Source of the DNA: JANQLU01 sp964434955
GTDB taxonomy: Bacteria; Planctomycetota; Planctomycetia; Pirellulales; Pirellulaceae
Direction: 5' to 3'
Length of the DNA stretch: 25,750 bases
Assembly (NCBI GenBank): GCA_964434955.1
Contig: CAYSXI010000066.1
Coordinates: forward strand, 1 to 25,750
Shown: positions 7,982 through 16,971 of the stretch, piece by piece
Numbering within the stretch: the stretch's first letter is position 1
How the letters are laid out: each line of letters begins with the position of its first letter
Notes under the pieces: model-generated
Told to the model about the DNA's origin: nothing
Database searches by the model: none
The model's input: the letters and a program-made list of their open reading frames with translations, nothing else
Made by a program: the position numbers and the translations under genes

Positions 7982-10807
7982 TTATTTCTCGTTTGCTTTC
8001 TTGAAATCCTTGATATGTTTTTTCATATCAACATGCTTGATCCCCTCGCTCCACCATTTCGGGGCGTCTTTCCCTTTCAGGTAGTGATCAAAGAACTGCA
8101 TCATTCGGTAAGAATAATCCTTGCGGTTGGCCGGTTTTCGCAGGCCGTGATTCTCACCCTTGTACTGCAGCATGACGACGGGCTTGTTCAGGCGACGCAA
8201 GGTGTTGAAATACTCAATCCCCTGGTTCCAGTCGACGGCGCCGTCGGCATCATTGTGAAGTAGCAGCAGAGGGGTTTTGACATTCTTGGCGTAATAAACG
8301 GGCGAGTTTCGAGTGTAGGCCTCGATGTTATCCCAGTAGCCGCCTTTGAACCGACCCTGGCTGCTTTCGAAAATCGGCTGGTTGGCACTCCCGGAATTCC
8401 AATAGATCGAGCTGTACATGCTGATCAAGTTGGTTAATGGGGCGCCAGCAACGGCCGCCTTGAATTTGTCAGTTTGTGTGATCAGGAAGGCTGTTTGATA
8501 TCCGCCCCAAGAGTGTCCGTGAAGACCAACACGATCCGGATCAACCACGCCCGTATCGACGGCCGCTTGAAGCCCAGAAAGAATGCAGTCCTTACTTGAA
8601 AGTCCGGGATCGTTAACACGGAAAACGATGTCCGGATTGAAGACAGCGTAACCGTTGCTGAGATAAACCGAAGCGCTAAATCCGCCGTGGCGGGGCGTAT
8701 CATAACTGTTCGCTCGTTGCGAAAGCTTCTCATACATGTAGACGATCGTGGGGTATTTCTTGCCTTCGATGTAACCGGCAGGAAGGTACAACGCGCCCTG
8801 GAGTTTGTCGCCGTTTTCACTCGTGTAGTTGACCAGGCGAACACCGGCAGACCATTTAAAGTTCTTCTGTTGCGGATTCGTATTCGAAATCCGTTTGGCG
8901 TCTTTCAAATCGGGACCCGCAACAAAGTAGTCCATCGATTTTTGCTGCGTGGACTTGGCGAACATGAACACGTCCTGGTCTTTCAGTTTGCTAAGGCCAT
9001 TCAAGCTCGCATCATCCCAGACGAGCATTTCAACGCCAGCTTTTCCAGGTTGCATTCGAGCGAAACCGGCTTTCTTGGTCCATTCGCCGTAAGCAGAAAG
9101 ATAGACGGGTTTCGTAAAGTCGACGCCCAATTGTTCCGGGTGAAGAAATATCGGACTTCGGTATCGAATCTGCTTTGATTTTCCATCCACCGTCAGGTTA
9201 ACGGCTTTTTCTCCATCCACCGAAATCTTCCAAAGATCCCATCCATCGGAAAGGATGACATGCATTCCGTCATTGGACCAACCGCTCACAGGGCGAGGTG
9301 GCTTGACGACGTTGTAATCGCTTTCCGTGTTGACGAATGAAACCGGAGCTTTCTCGGTGACATTTGTTGTCTTTCCATTCGCCAGGTTGTGAATGAAGAA
9401 ATGACCATCGTCATAGTAAAGGTAGTGAATCCCAGACGGTCCAACCCCGAAAGCATATCGCGCTTTTTCAAGCAGCAGCTTTCGCTTCCCTGTTTTCATA
9501 TTGATGGAATAGATGTCTCGGTATCGACGTCCGTCCAGGTTGCCCATTCGCTCATACTTGCGGTTGTCTGAGCCGATCGCAAATTTGTAGGGGCGGGAAA
9601 CGGAAACCGTCGGGATTTCGTCGTCGCCCAAGCGGAATGTCTTCTGATCGGCTACATGGTGAACGCACAAGTGAAATCTTCGCTTCGTAATGGCTTCGCG
9701 CTTTTGCTGCATGGATTGCATTTGTTTGTCTTGCCAATGCCATACGACCAAGTCGGCAACTTCGCCTGGATTTGAAGGCGGGGTTGGCTTGGCAGTCGGA
9801 TCCGGTTTCTTGGGAGCTTCTTTGGCCTTCAACTCGTGAATGCCAAACAAGACCATGCTTCGATCGTCATCCCAGCTGGGTGTGCGATTGGGACTGATCG
9901 TCATGTCTTCGGGAATGGCCGCAACTTTGACCGGGTCGATCACGTATTCTTGCTGGCCGGAGCCTCCCACGTTCGTGAACGCAATCACGTGGTTGATCGC
10001 GTTTTCGTATTTCTTGTCCTTGACGGTTTTTAACAGGCAGAGCGCGTCGCCTTCCCTTGTCCAAGAAAGGGAACCGTAAGTTGCTTTGCCCTGAACCAAA
10101 GTGGTGATGCGAGATTCATTGACATGGAAAAGTTGAACTCCATTGCCGGACTTTCCTTCGGCATCGATCACCAATGCCAACAGGTTTCCGGCCTTGTTGA
10201 AAGAAAAGCTTTTCACATTCCCGATATTGATGTGATGGCCTGAGCTCAGATCGTGGACGAGCAGATCCGTGCCGCTCCAGCCCGAATCACCGGAAGGGCG
10301 TCCTGCAGGCCGAGGTTTTTGGACAACGAAACACTTTGGATTCTCACCTGAAAAGCTGATGGTCTGAGCGTTGTCGAATTCGGTTCGCGAACCGTCATCC
10401 AACTTCATGAGAACGGCTTTTCGTTTCAGCGGCTTCTTGGCCTTTCGTGCGGCCTTTGCTTCTTTGTCCTTGGGGGATTCAATGTATGCTGCGTAGTTCG
10501 AATCGTGAGAAAATCGGATTTGTCCGGAACCGGGGCCAACGGCGAACTGGTATTTTTTCTCTCCGTTGCGTTCCGCGATGATCAGACGCCCATCGCCTTC
10601 TCCTGGCATGACGACGTGGCCTGTCCATTTGCCATTCGGAGAAATCGTAAACTGGCCGACGCGTTCCCAGAGCTTGGTATCAGAAAACTTGATCGCCTTG
10701 GGGGTGACGGCTTTGGTTTCCGCTTTCTTGTCTTTTTCCTGTCCGACGAGCGGAATATTCAGAGCGAGGAAGAGCAAGGCTAGGCTTGCAACGAGGCGCG
10801 AATTCAT
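7982..10807 (-). CDS. S9 family prolyl-oligopeptidase-like serine peptidase, secreted
   Basis: The product has 941 residues. It starts with a signal peptide (MNSRLVASLALLFLALNIPL then VGQEK). The middle (about 35-640) is a long beta-propeller-like region with repeated segments such as FTISPNGKW and IRFSHDSNYAAYI. The C-terminal alpha/beta-hydrolase domain carries the catalytic triad: Ser766 in GHSWGGY, Asp855 in HNDADGAVDW and His887 in GENHGL. It should cleave peptides or act as a dipeptidyl/oligopeptidase in the periplasm or outside the cell; such enzymes are common in protein-scavenging planctomycetes. The ATG at 10807 is preferred to an in-frame TTG at 10825 because it begins the signal peptide directly. 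It is preceded by the terminator of the AAA+ gene, so it likely has its own promoter, which I cannot place firmly. Confidence 0.92.
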   Translation of the reverse strand: MNSRLVASLALLFLALNIPLVGQEKDKKAETKAVTPKAIKFSDTKLWERVGQFTISPNGKWTGHVVMPGEGDGRLIIAERNGEKKYQFAVGPGSGQIRFSHDSNYAAYIESPKDKEAKAARKAKKPLKRKAVLMKLDDGSRTEFDNAQTISFSGENPKCFVVQKPRPAGRPSGDSGWSGTDLLVHDLSSGHHINIGNVKSFSFNKAGNLLALVIDAEGKSGNGVQLFHVNESRITTLVQGKATYGSLSWTREGDALCLLKTVKDKKYENAINHVIAFTNVGGSGQQEYVIDPVKVAAIPEDMTISPNRTPSWDDDRSMVLFGIHELKAKEAPKKPDPTAKPTPPSNPGEVADLVVWHWQDKQMQSMQQKREAITKRRFHLCVHHVADQKTFRLGDDEIPTVSVSRPYKFAIGSDNRKYERMGNLDGRRYRDIYSINMKTGKRKLLLEKARYAFGVGPSGIHYLYYDDGHFFIHNLANGKTTNVTEKAPVSFVNTESDYNVVKPPRPVSGWSNDGMHVILSDGWDLWKISVDGEKAVNLTVDGKSKQIRYRSPIFLHPEQLGVDFTKPVYLSAYGEWTKKAGFARMQPGKAGVEMLVWDDASLNGLSKLKDQDVFMFAKSTQQKSMDYFVAGPDLKDAKRISNTNPQQKNFKWSAGVRLVNYTSENGDKLQGALYLPAGYIEGKKYPTIVYMYEKLSQRANSYDTPRHGGFSASVYLSNGYAVFNPDIVFRVNDPGLSSKDCILSGLQAAVDTGVVDPDRVGLHGHSWGGYQTAFLITQTDKFKAAVAGAPLTNLISMYSSIYWNSGSANQPIFESSQGRFKGGYWDNIEAYTRNSPVYYAKNVKTPLLLLHNDADGAVDWNQGIEYFNTLRRLNKPVVMLQYKGENHGLRKPANRKDYSYRMMQFFDHYLKGKDAPKWWSEGIKHVDMKKHIKDFKKANEK

Positions 10808-10885
10808 GTTGATTCCGATTGGCAAAATATCGTTAGCAAAACTGCCATTTTAATTGCCGAATTCTTGCGTGTAATGGCGGCGCAT

Positions 10886-10916
10886 AAAAAAACGCGCCGA
10901 TTGATAAGCCAGCGCG
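10886..10916 (-). terminator. Rho-independent terminator of the AAA+ ATPase gene
   Basis: On the minus strand CGCGCTG, a 10-nt loop and CGGCGCG form a 7-bp stem with one G-U pair, followed at once by seven T (complement of the A run at 10886-10892). It lies 56 nt past the stop of the gene ending at 10972. This is the clearest terminator in the window. Confidence 0.8.
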
Positions 10917-10971
10917 AATTGGTTCACAAAGCCCGTGCGCACCTGGGCGAATTGACCGAAATCAGGTGAAT

Positions 10972-12330
10972 CTAGTTTCGGGGGAAGTAGTTGCTCACTG
11001 CAACCTCGATCGTCTCAGGCGTGATCGTGAGCGGGATTTCCTGGTACTCACAAAAGTCCTTGATCTGCAGCAGGAGGTCTTTCACGTGGCAGAATCGAAT
11101 GGATCGACCGGTTTTACGGTAATGGTTCTCAACCAGGTACTCAAAAGCACCCGGTGCCGATTCGAATCCCAATCCGTCCGCAGTCTGATCCCAAAGCTGC
11201 TGGAATTGTTCCAGGTTGGGATCGAAGACTTCGATTTTGTAATGAATTCTTCGAAGGAACGCTTCGTCGCACAGGGACTTGGGTTCCAGGTTTGTTGAGA
11301 ATACGAGCAGCTGCTCGAAGGGGATCTGAATCTGGCGACCCGTTGGCAAGTTGAGATAGTCTTGTCCACTTTCCAACGGAATAATCCAGCGATTGAGCAA
11401 CTCCTCGGTGGTGATTTTTTGACGGCCAAAATCGTCGACGACCAGGCATCCACAATTGCTCTTCAAATGCACCGGTGCTTCAATGATCCCCGAAGTTGGA
11501 TTGAGGGTGGCCTCAAGGTGTTTCATGCTCAACTCGCCACCGACGATCACGATTGGTCGTTTGATGCAAACCCAGCGATCGTCAATGTCATCGCTGATGA
11601 TGCCCTCCGACTTTGGAACAGGAACTTCTTCATGAATGGTCGCATCGAACAGCCGGATGATTGCTCCGCTAATGGAGATCGTTCGAGGGATCCAGATGTT
11701 GGCGTCCATCGCGCGAATGATTCGTCTCGCAATGCTCGTTTTTCCGTTGCCGGGTGCTCCGTAAAGTAACATGCTTTTTCCGGAACGAACGGCTTGTCCC
11801 ACCTGGCCCAGAAGCGAAGAACTGAGGATCAGATCTTGCATGGCGGAGAAAATGCTACTTGCCGTTGGTTTTGAGTTTCTCAACGATTGCGCATAGACGC
11901 TTTCGAAATAAGTTTGCATGTCCACCGGTGCGGAGCCGCAATAAGTGCACGCGTTATAGAACTTCTCGGCGTGAGCAACCCCGGTTGGCAATAGTTCATA
12001 CTCGTAGTCTCCGCCAACCGCTGACCCTCGGTAGGCAATCAACATCCTCGAGCGGAGCTCGGTCAATAGTGGCTCAACGATCGCAAATGGCAATCGAATC
12101 TGATTGGCGATCTCGTTTCCGGTTTGCGAGCCACGAACGTAAAGAAACTTCAGAATGATTGGAAGCAAATCGTTTTCGCTTAATTTGGTTTCCGCCAACG
12201 ACTTGGGTTTGCGCGGTTGGAATTGGATCCCGGCGTCCGACGGTGTGTTGTTCCAGGGTGCAAATTCTTTCGGCAACTCGGGAACGATGTGATAGTTGTG
12301 TCCAAACATGGCGTCGGCAGGGGAAGACAT
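10972..12330 (-). CDS. AAA+ ATPase with winged-helix-like N-terminal domain, unknown function
   Basis: The product has 452 residues from the ATG at 12330; an in-frame ATG at 12414 would add 28 residues and cannot be excluded. Residues about 48-120 look like a winged helix (KLSENDLLPIILKFLYVRG, then LPFAIVEPLLTELRSRMLI). A CTYCG pair follows at about 128-132. The AAA+ module has Walker A GAPGNGKT (191-198), Walker B CLVVDDFGR (295-303), sensor 1 VFSTNLEP and an arginine-finger candidate in DEAFLRRIHYK (355-365). The C-terminal part is a helical lid. I recognise this as a family of stand-alone bacterial AAA+ proteins without an assigned role. It is transcribed alone, divergent from the ABC transporter genes. 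A DNA-binding or regulatory role is inferred only from the winged-helix-like part. Confidence 0.85.
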   Translation of the reverse strand: MSSPADAMFGHNYHIVPELPKEFAPWNNTPSDAGIQFQPRKPKSLAETKLSENDLLPIILKFLYVRGSQTGNEIANQIRLPFAIVEPLLTELRSRMLIAYRGSAVGGDYEYELLPTGVAHAEKFYNACTYCGSAPVDMQTYFESVYAQSLRNSKPTASSIFSAMQDLILSSSLLGQVGQAVRSGKSMLLYGAPGNGKTSIARRIIRAMDANIWIPRTISISGAIIRLFDATIHEEVPVPKSEGIISDDIDDRWVCIKRPIVIVGGELSMKHLEATLNPTSGIIEAPVHLKSNCGCLVVDDFGRQKITTEELLNRWIIPLESGQDYLNLPTGRQIQIPFEQLLVFSTNLEPKSLCDEAFLRRIHYKIEVFDPNLEQFQQLWDQTADGLGFESAPGAFEYLVENHYRKTGRSIRFCHVKDLLLQIKDFCEYQEIPLTITPETIEVAVSNYFPRN

Positions 12331-12527
12331 GGCATTCAACCTGGGTTCAGTTGCGTGTTCGTGAAAACTCCGTCTAAAAGGGTACGTTTGCTTGCCACCC
12401 AATCGAAATTCCATTCCATAGAATCCATGATTTCTGAACCTGAGAAATCGTTACGACCGTCAAATGTGAATCATTCAAAAATTAGACAGGGCATCCCTTC
12501 CTGTGAGCTAACCTTTCAAGTGCCGGA

Positions 12528-12539
12528 CTTGCCGGCAAG
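12528..12539. repeat. 12-nt perfect palindrome in divergent intergenic region
   Basis: CTTGCCGGCAAG is a perfect palindrome between the divergent AAA+ (-) and ABC ATPase (+) genes. It could be an operator for either gene. No clear -35/-10 pair was found in the 12415-12615 gap. Confidence 0.2.
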
Positions 12540-12615
12540 GCTCCGTTTTCGCAGATGAACAGCGAATTCGCAGCTTTAAATTGTTAGATTCCTACCGATC
12601 GACGACGACCCCACG

Positions 12616-13389
12616 ATGATCCACGTTCGCGAATTGTCAAAATCTTATCCTGACATGAATCGCGGAAAGTTCGTGGCGCTGTCGGGTATTAGCTTCGACG
12701 CAATGCCGGGACAAATATATGGCTTGCTAGGCCCCAACGGTGCAGGGAAAACGACCGCGTTGCGGATTCTCAGTACGGTACTGCAGCCCACCTCCGGGAA
12801 AGCATCCATCAACGGATTCGACGTTGTCGAGCATGCCGAGAAAGTAAGACGGCAAATCGGTTTCGTTTCAAACAACACAGCCATTTACGACCGCATGACC
12901 GGATGGGAAATGGTCGAATATTTTGGGCAACTGCATGGATTGGAGAAGGGCCCGCTCGATGAACGCATGAATAGCGTCTTTGACCGGTTTCGAATGAACG
13001 ACATTCGCGAACTTTTGGGTTCGAAGATGTCGACCGGAATGAAACAAAAGATTTCGATTGCGAGGGCCCTGATTCATGACCCTCCCGTTTTGATCTTTGA
13101 CGAAGCAACGTTGGGATTGGACCTGATCGTTTCCAGGGAGGTCATCAAGACGATTGAGATGCTCCGCGATCAGGGAAAGTGCATCATCTACTCCTCACAC
13201 ATCATGTCAGAAGTTCAACGAATGTGTGACCGTGTCGCCATTCTGGTCGGTGGTAAGATTGTTGCCGAAGGAACGTTTGAACAACTTGGCGAAACGTTTG
13301 GTCAGACGGATTTCGAAGAGTTGTTTTACCAGCTTCTCCTGGAACACGACCGCGAAGCAAGTTCGTCGTTGATGGAGCAGGAAGCATGA
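12616..13389 (+). CDS. ABC transporter ATP-binding protein (NatA-like)
   Basis: The product has 257 residues, a complete single nucleotide-binding domain. It has Walker A GPNGAGKTT (39-47), an ABC signature reading MSTGMKQKISIARAL (138-152), Walker B PVLIFDEATLGLD (157-169) with the catalytic Glu, and the switch histidine in YSSHIMSE (His195). The signature is STGMK rather than LSGGQ, a form common in NatA and other ABC-2 exporters. It should drive the permease encoded immediately downstream, whose ATG overlaps this stop (ATGA at 13386-13389), which implies translational coupling. There is no good Shine-Dalgarno before the ATG at 12616. The substrate cannot be read from sequence; NatAB relatives have been linked to sodium export. 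Confidence 0.92.
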   Translation: MIHVRELSKSYPDMNRGKFVALSGISFDAMPGQIYGLLGPNGAGKTTALRILSTVLQPTSGKASINGFDVVEHAEKVRRQIGFVSNNTAIYDRMTGWEMVEYFGQLHGLEKGPLDERMNSVFDRFRMNDIRELLGSKMSTGMKQKISIARALIHDPPVLIFDEATLGLDLIVSREVIKTIEMLRDQGKCIIYSSHIMSEVQRMCDRVAILVGGKIVAEGTFEQLGETFGQTDFEELFYQLLLEHDREASSSLMEQEA

Positions 13390-15641
13390 AATACCGCAAC
13401 GTCCGACTTGTGTTTTTACGCGAAATGCGGGATCAGCTTCGGGATCGACGAACCCTGTTCACGATTGCGGTTATTCCTTTGTTGCTGTATCCCCTGATGG
13501 GGATGGCCATGTTGCAAATGGCCCAGTTCATGCAAAAAACACAGACCCGGGTCCTCGTCGTTGGAACCGATCGCCTCCCGGCAGACAACGGGATCTTCAA
13601 TGAGGGTCAATGGAATGACGAATACCTGGGCAACCAGAACCGGGAACTGTTGGAATTGGAGTCCGTTGAGTCCAATCATCGATGGGAACGATTTCTGGTT
13701 CAATCAAACGCAGTTGAAGAGACTGAACGCGCTGAGATTATTCGAGACAAACTGAAAGAAGAAAAGCTTGATTTGGTTGTCTGGATTGCCAAGCGAAGCA
13801 ATAAAAATTCCAGATCGGAGCGGTGGTGGAAGTCGCATTCGGGCAAGAAGCCAAACTTCGACGAGCCATTTCAGATCGTTTTGCTCAACGATTCTTCCAG
13901 CGATCGATCTCGACTTGCCAAGGATCGAATGGGGTCGATGTTGTTCCGTTGGCAAAAGGATCGGTTCCAGCAAAAACTTGCCGAACACAACATTCATATT
14001 CAATCGGAACAGATCGCGAAAATCGAATCCAGCGACGTTGGCAATTCGTCGCAAACGCGGGCAAGTTTCTGGGCGAAAGTCCTTCCCTTTGTCATCATGA
14101 TCTGGGCTCTCACTGGTGCTTTTTATCCGGCAATTGATTTGTGCGCGGGTGAAAAAGAACGCGGAACGCTGGAAACGCTTCTCTGCTCACCTGCCAAACG
14201 GGGTGAAATTGTATTCGGCAAGATCCTGGCCACCATGTCATTCAGTATGGTCACGTCAGTGCTCAACCTCGCCAGTATGGCCTTCACCGGTATGTTCGTG
14301 GTCAAAAGCCTTGGCGGAGCCGCTCAAAGCCCCATCGGGGCGATTGGTCCCCCACCCTTGATGGCCATCGTTTGGTTGTTGGTCGCACTGGTTCCAATTT
14401 CCGCCTTGTTCAGCGCATTGGCAGTCGCCGTTGCCGCTTTTGCACGAAGTAGCAAAGAGGGGCAGTATTACCTGATGCCCCTGATCATGATCGCCATGCC
14501 ACTGGTGATGTTGCCGATGCTTCCGGCATCGACCTTGAACCTGGGAACCAGTTTGATTCCTTTGACCGGATTGATGCTGATGCTTCGAAGCCTGATCGAA
14601 GGGCAGTATGCCGAAGCGTTCGCCTATGGTGGGCCGGTCTGCATGGTCACGGTTGCTTGCTGCTGGTTCGCTTCACGCTGGGCCATCGGGCAATTCAACA
14701 ATGAATCGGTTTTGTTTCGGGCGAGTGATCGTGTGGGCTTTGGAAGTCTCGTCAGGCATGTCATTCGGGAACGCCAGAATACGCCACTCATTGGGCATGC
14801 GATCCTTTGCGGCACACTGATTTTGATTCTCAAGTTTTTTATTGGTTTGTCGGCGGGTCCTCAGATGGACTGGTCGGACTTTACCAAGACAACACTTATC
14901 GTTCTGGTGGCCACGGTTGGCATGCCGGCGATCTTGATGGCTTTGATGGTGACTCGCAAACCTAGATTGACATTGGGTTTGGAACGGCTGAACCTGCGAA
15001 CCGTTCCGATCGCGATATTTCTCGCCCTTTGTCTTCACCCGGCCTTCAGCGTGCTAAGTCGCGTTGTGCTCGAAATATTTCCACCTTCGAGTGATTTGAG
15101 TGCCTTGAACGGAATGATGACTCAATTGATGTCGTCGGCCCCAGGACTACTGGCAGTTCTTGCCCTGATGGCCTTGGCTCCGGCAGTGTTCGAAGAAGTC
15201 GCGTTTCGGGGCTTTATTCTTTCGGGCCTCAAGCGAATCAAGAACCCAAGTTGGGCGATCTTGATAAGCTCATTATTCTTTGGTGCAGCACACGCCGTCG
15301 TTCAACAATCAATTGTGACGTTCTTCATCGGGATTGTCCTGGCGATGATTGCGATTCGTTGCGGCAGCTTGTTGCCCTGTATCGCCTATCACGCGACTCA
15401 TAATTCGCTCTCGATTATTTGTAGTGGCATCTACCCGGATGGTCCAAACCGATGGCTGCCTGGGTTGGTCGAGCCAAATGGCGCCGGAGGTTTCGATTAC
15501 ATGCTGCTTCCGACGATTCTGTTAAGCACCGCTGGATTCCTTATCTTGATTTGGCTCTGGTATGGTGGATTGGAAAAAGACAAAGAATCTCGCCCGCTCC
15601 TTGGGCTTCCTATTTGGCGTCGACGTCAAATGAACATGTAG
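13386..15641 (+). CDS. ABC-2 permease fused to CPBP-family intramembrane protease
   Basis: The product has 751 residues. Residues 1-445 are a NatB/ABC-2-type permease: one TM segment near 24-45, a large extracytoplasmic loop (about 50-230), then further TM segments with GEKERGTLETLLCSPAKRGE (255-274), typical of this permease family. Residues about 465-751 form a second multi-TM unit carrying the CPBP/Rce1-type protease motifs: EEVAFRG (603-609, Glu603/Glu604 and Arg608), FFGAAH (His636) and HATHN (His669 and Asn673). All motif residues are present, so the protease half looks active. This fusion recurs in planctomycetes. The start has AGGAAG just upstream and overlaps the ATPase stop by 4 nt. 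The protease may process the exported substrate or the permease; that is inference. Confidence 0.9.
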   Translation: MKYRNVRLVFLREMRDQLRDRRTLFTIAVIPLLLYPLMGMAMLQMAQFMQKTQTRVLVVGTDRLPADNGIFNEGQWNDEYLGNQNRELLELESVESNHRWERFLVQSNAVEETERAEIIRDKLKEEKLDLVVWIAKRSNKNSRSERWWKSHSGKKPNFDEPFQIVLLNDSSSDRSRLAKDRMGSMLFRWQKDRFQQKLAEHNIHIQSEQIAKIESSDVGNSSQTRASFWAKVLPFVIMIWALTGAFYPAIDLCAGEKERGTLETLLCSPAKRGEIVFGKILATMSFSMVTSVLNLASMAFTGMFVVKSLGGAAQSPIGAIGPPPLMAIVWLLVALVPISALFSALAVAVAAFARSSKEGQYYLMPLIMIAMPLVMLPMLPASTLNLGTSLIPLTGLMLMLRSLIEGQYAEAFAYGGPVCMVTVACCWFASRWAIGQFNNESVLFRASDRVGFGSLVRHVIRERQNTPLIGHAILCGTLILILKFFIGLSAGPQMDWSDFTKTTLIVLVATVGMPAILMALMVTRKPRLTLGLERLNLRTVPIAIFLALCLHPAFSVLSRVVLEIFPPSSDLSALNGMMTQLMSSAPGLLAVLALMALAPAVFEEVAFRGFILSGLKRIKNPSWAILISSLFFGAAHAVVQQSIVTFFIGIVLAMIAIRCGSLLPCIAYHATHNSLSIICSGIYPDGPNRWLPGLVEPNGAGGFDYMLLPTILLSTAGFLILIWLWYGGLEKDKESRPLLGLPIWRRRQMNM

Positions 15642-15747
15642 CTTGGTTCGCGATTATGGATGGCAAGCCATGGCATCATTGTTATCATGATCCCGTCTTC
15701 AAATCGAAGCATGATTGCCTCAAGATTCTTTTCGCGTGGAAGCCGTT

Positions 15748-16956
15748 TTGTCGTCAGCCAAAAGTCTTTGCAAAAAATTTCGGGCAAAATGGATCGCGCC
15801 GGTAACGTCGCCGCCGATTGAAAATGGCATGGTGATCCTGGAAGACGACTCGATCGCCGAAGTCGGTTCATTCAATGGCGAAAAGGATGTTGTCGATCTT
15901 GGAGATGCGGTCGTGCTTCCGGGGTGGGTCAATTGCCACACCCATCTTGAGTTTAGTCACTTGAGTCAGCCACTCGGCGAGAAGGGAACTCCCATCACTG
16001 ACTGGATTCCGGAAGTCATTGGTGACAGATTCGGCCGCGACCCAGAGGTTTCATCGCCTGTCTTGAAGGGGCTCGACGCTTGCCATCGGACGGGCACGGC
16101 CTTGGTTGGCGAGATAGCAACTTCCTCGGACGAACTCGAGTTGTATGCGAATTCTCCGTTACTCGGGAGCATATTTTTCGAACGCCTTGGGAACGATGCT
16201 GGGCGTGTCAATGAGCTCATGAAACGAACCAATGACTGGTTGGCGAAACAGGAAGCTGCGAACTGGTTCTGCGGTCTGAGTCCACACGCTCCCTATTCGG
16301 TTTCGCCAGAATTGCTGGAGCAGCTACTCGGAGCCGCAGGGCGAGGCAAGGCACCTGTTGCGATGCACATCGCCGAGTCGCAAGAAGAATTGGAGTGGCT
16401 TAACCATCGACGTGGTCCCTTTAAGGAGTTGCTCGAAAATCTGGGAGCGTTACCGAATCTGCCGCCAGGCTGGAACATGGACCAGGTTATCAACCAACTG
16501 TGTAGCGGAGACCGATCGATTCTGGTCCACGGAAATTACCTCAGCGGGAAGCAACTGGATGTCATTGCCGAGAGCGATGCGAGAATTGTGTTTTGTCCAC
16601 GAACCCACGCATTCTTTGAACATGACGAGTATCCGCTCCGAGCGATTCGCGACCGACGAATTAAATTAGGCATCGGTACCGACTCGCTGGCTTCGAATCC
16701 CGACCTGAATATGCTGGGCGAAATTCAGCTGGTTCGAAGTCGGTTTGCCGATCTGAGTCCCAGCATCCTTATTGAAATGGCTACGATCGACGGGGCCAAG
16801 ATTCTTTGTCGGGAAAAGGAATTTGGTTCCATCGAGCCAGGGAAGTCTTCGAAGTTAATTCATTTCCAGTTGAATGGTGAATCTTCCCCGCTTGATGCGA
16901 TCGTTGACGGAAAGGCAACGTTCGGCGGATGGTTGCACGACAACGACGAGTGCTGA
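15748..16956 (+). CDS. Amidohydrolase (cytosine/SAH-deaminase-like, TIM-barrel)
   Basis: The product has 402 residues from the TTG at 15748, chosen because GGAAG sits 5 nt upstream and related proteins begin just before a KSLCKKFRAKWI-like segment. In-frame TTG (15715) and GTG (15736) are alternatives; no early ATG exists. The metal site is intact: HTHLEFS (first His pair), SPHAPYSVS, HIAESQEE, a later HGNYLS, and the metal Asp in GIGTDSLASNPDLNM. This order matches the chlorohydrolase / S-adenosylhomocysteine-deaminase group. The natural substrate is probably a purine-like or other aromatic amine compound, but this cannot be fixed from sequence. It follows the ABC/CPBP gene by 106 nt and converges on the cysteine-synthase-family gene with a 15-nt gap. 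Confidence 0.85.
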   Translation: MSSAKSLCKKFRAKWIAPVTSPPIENGMVILEDDSIAEVGSFNGEKDVVDLGDAVVLPGWVNCHTHLEFSHLSQPLGEKGTPITDWIPEVIGDRFGRDPEVSSPVLKGLDACHRTGTALVGEIATSSDELELYANSPLLGSIFFERLGNDAGRVNELMKRTNDWLAKQEAANWFCGLSPHAPYSVSPELLEQLLGAAGRGKAPVAMHIAESQEELEWLNHRRGPFKELLENLGALPNLPPGWNMDQVINQLCSGDRSILVHGNYLSGKQLDVIAESDARIVFCPRTHAFFEHDEYPLRAIRDRRIKLGIGTDSLASNPDLNMLGEIQLVRSRFADLSPSILIEMATIDGAKILCREKEFGSIEPGKSSKLIHFQLNGESSPLDAIVDGKATFGGWLHDNDEC

Positions 16957-16964
16957 CTCGTTTT
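16946..16964 (+). terminator. Terminator spanning the amidohydrolase stop codon
   Basis: ACGAGT (16946-16951), loop GCTG, ACTCGT (16956-16961), then three more T. The stop codon TGA (16954-16956) lies in the loop and start of the 3' arm. The stem is short (6 bp), so strength is uncertain. It sits in the 15-nt gap between convergent genes. Confidence 0.45.
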
Positions 16965-16971
16965 CGACCGA

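Noticed and set aside
15642..15747. ATGGC-AA-GCCAT dyad after the ABC/CPBP gene as a terminator
   Set aside because: The stem is 5 bp with a 2-nt loop and no T run follows; the amidohydrolase may be read through from upstream.
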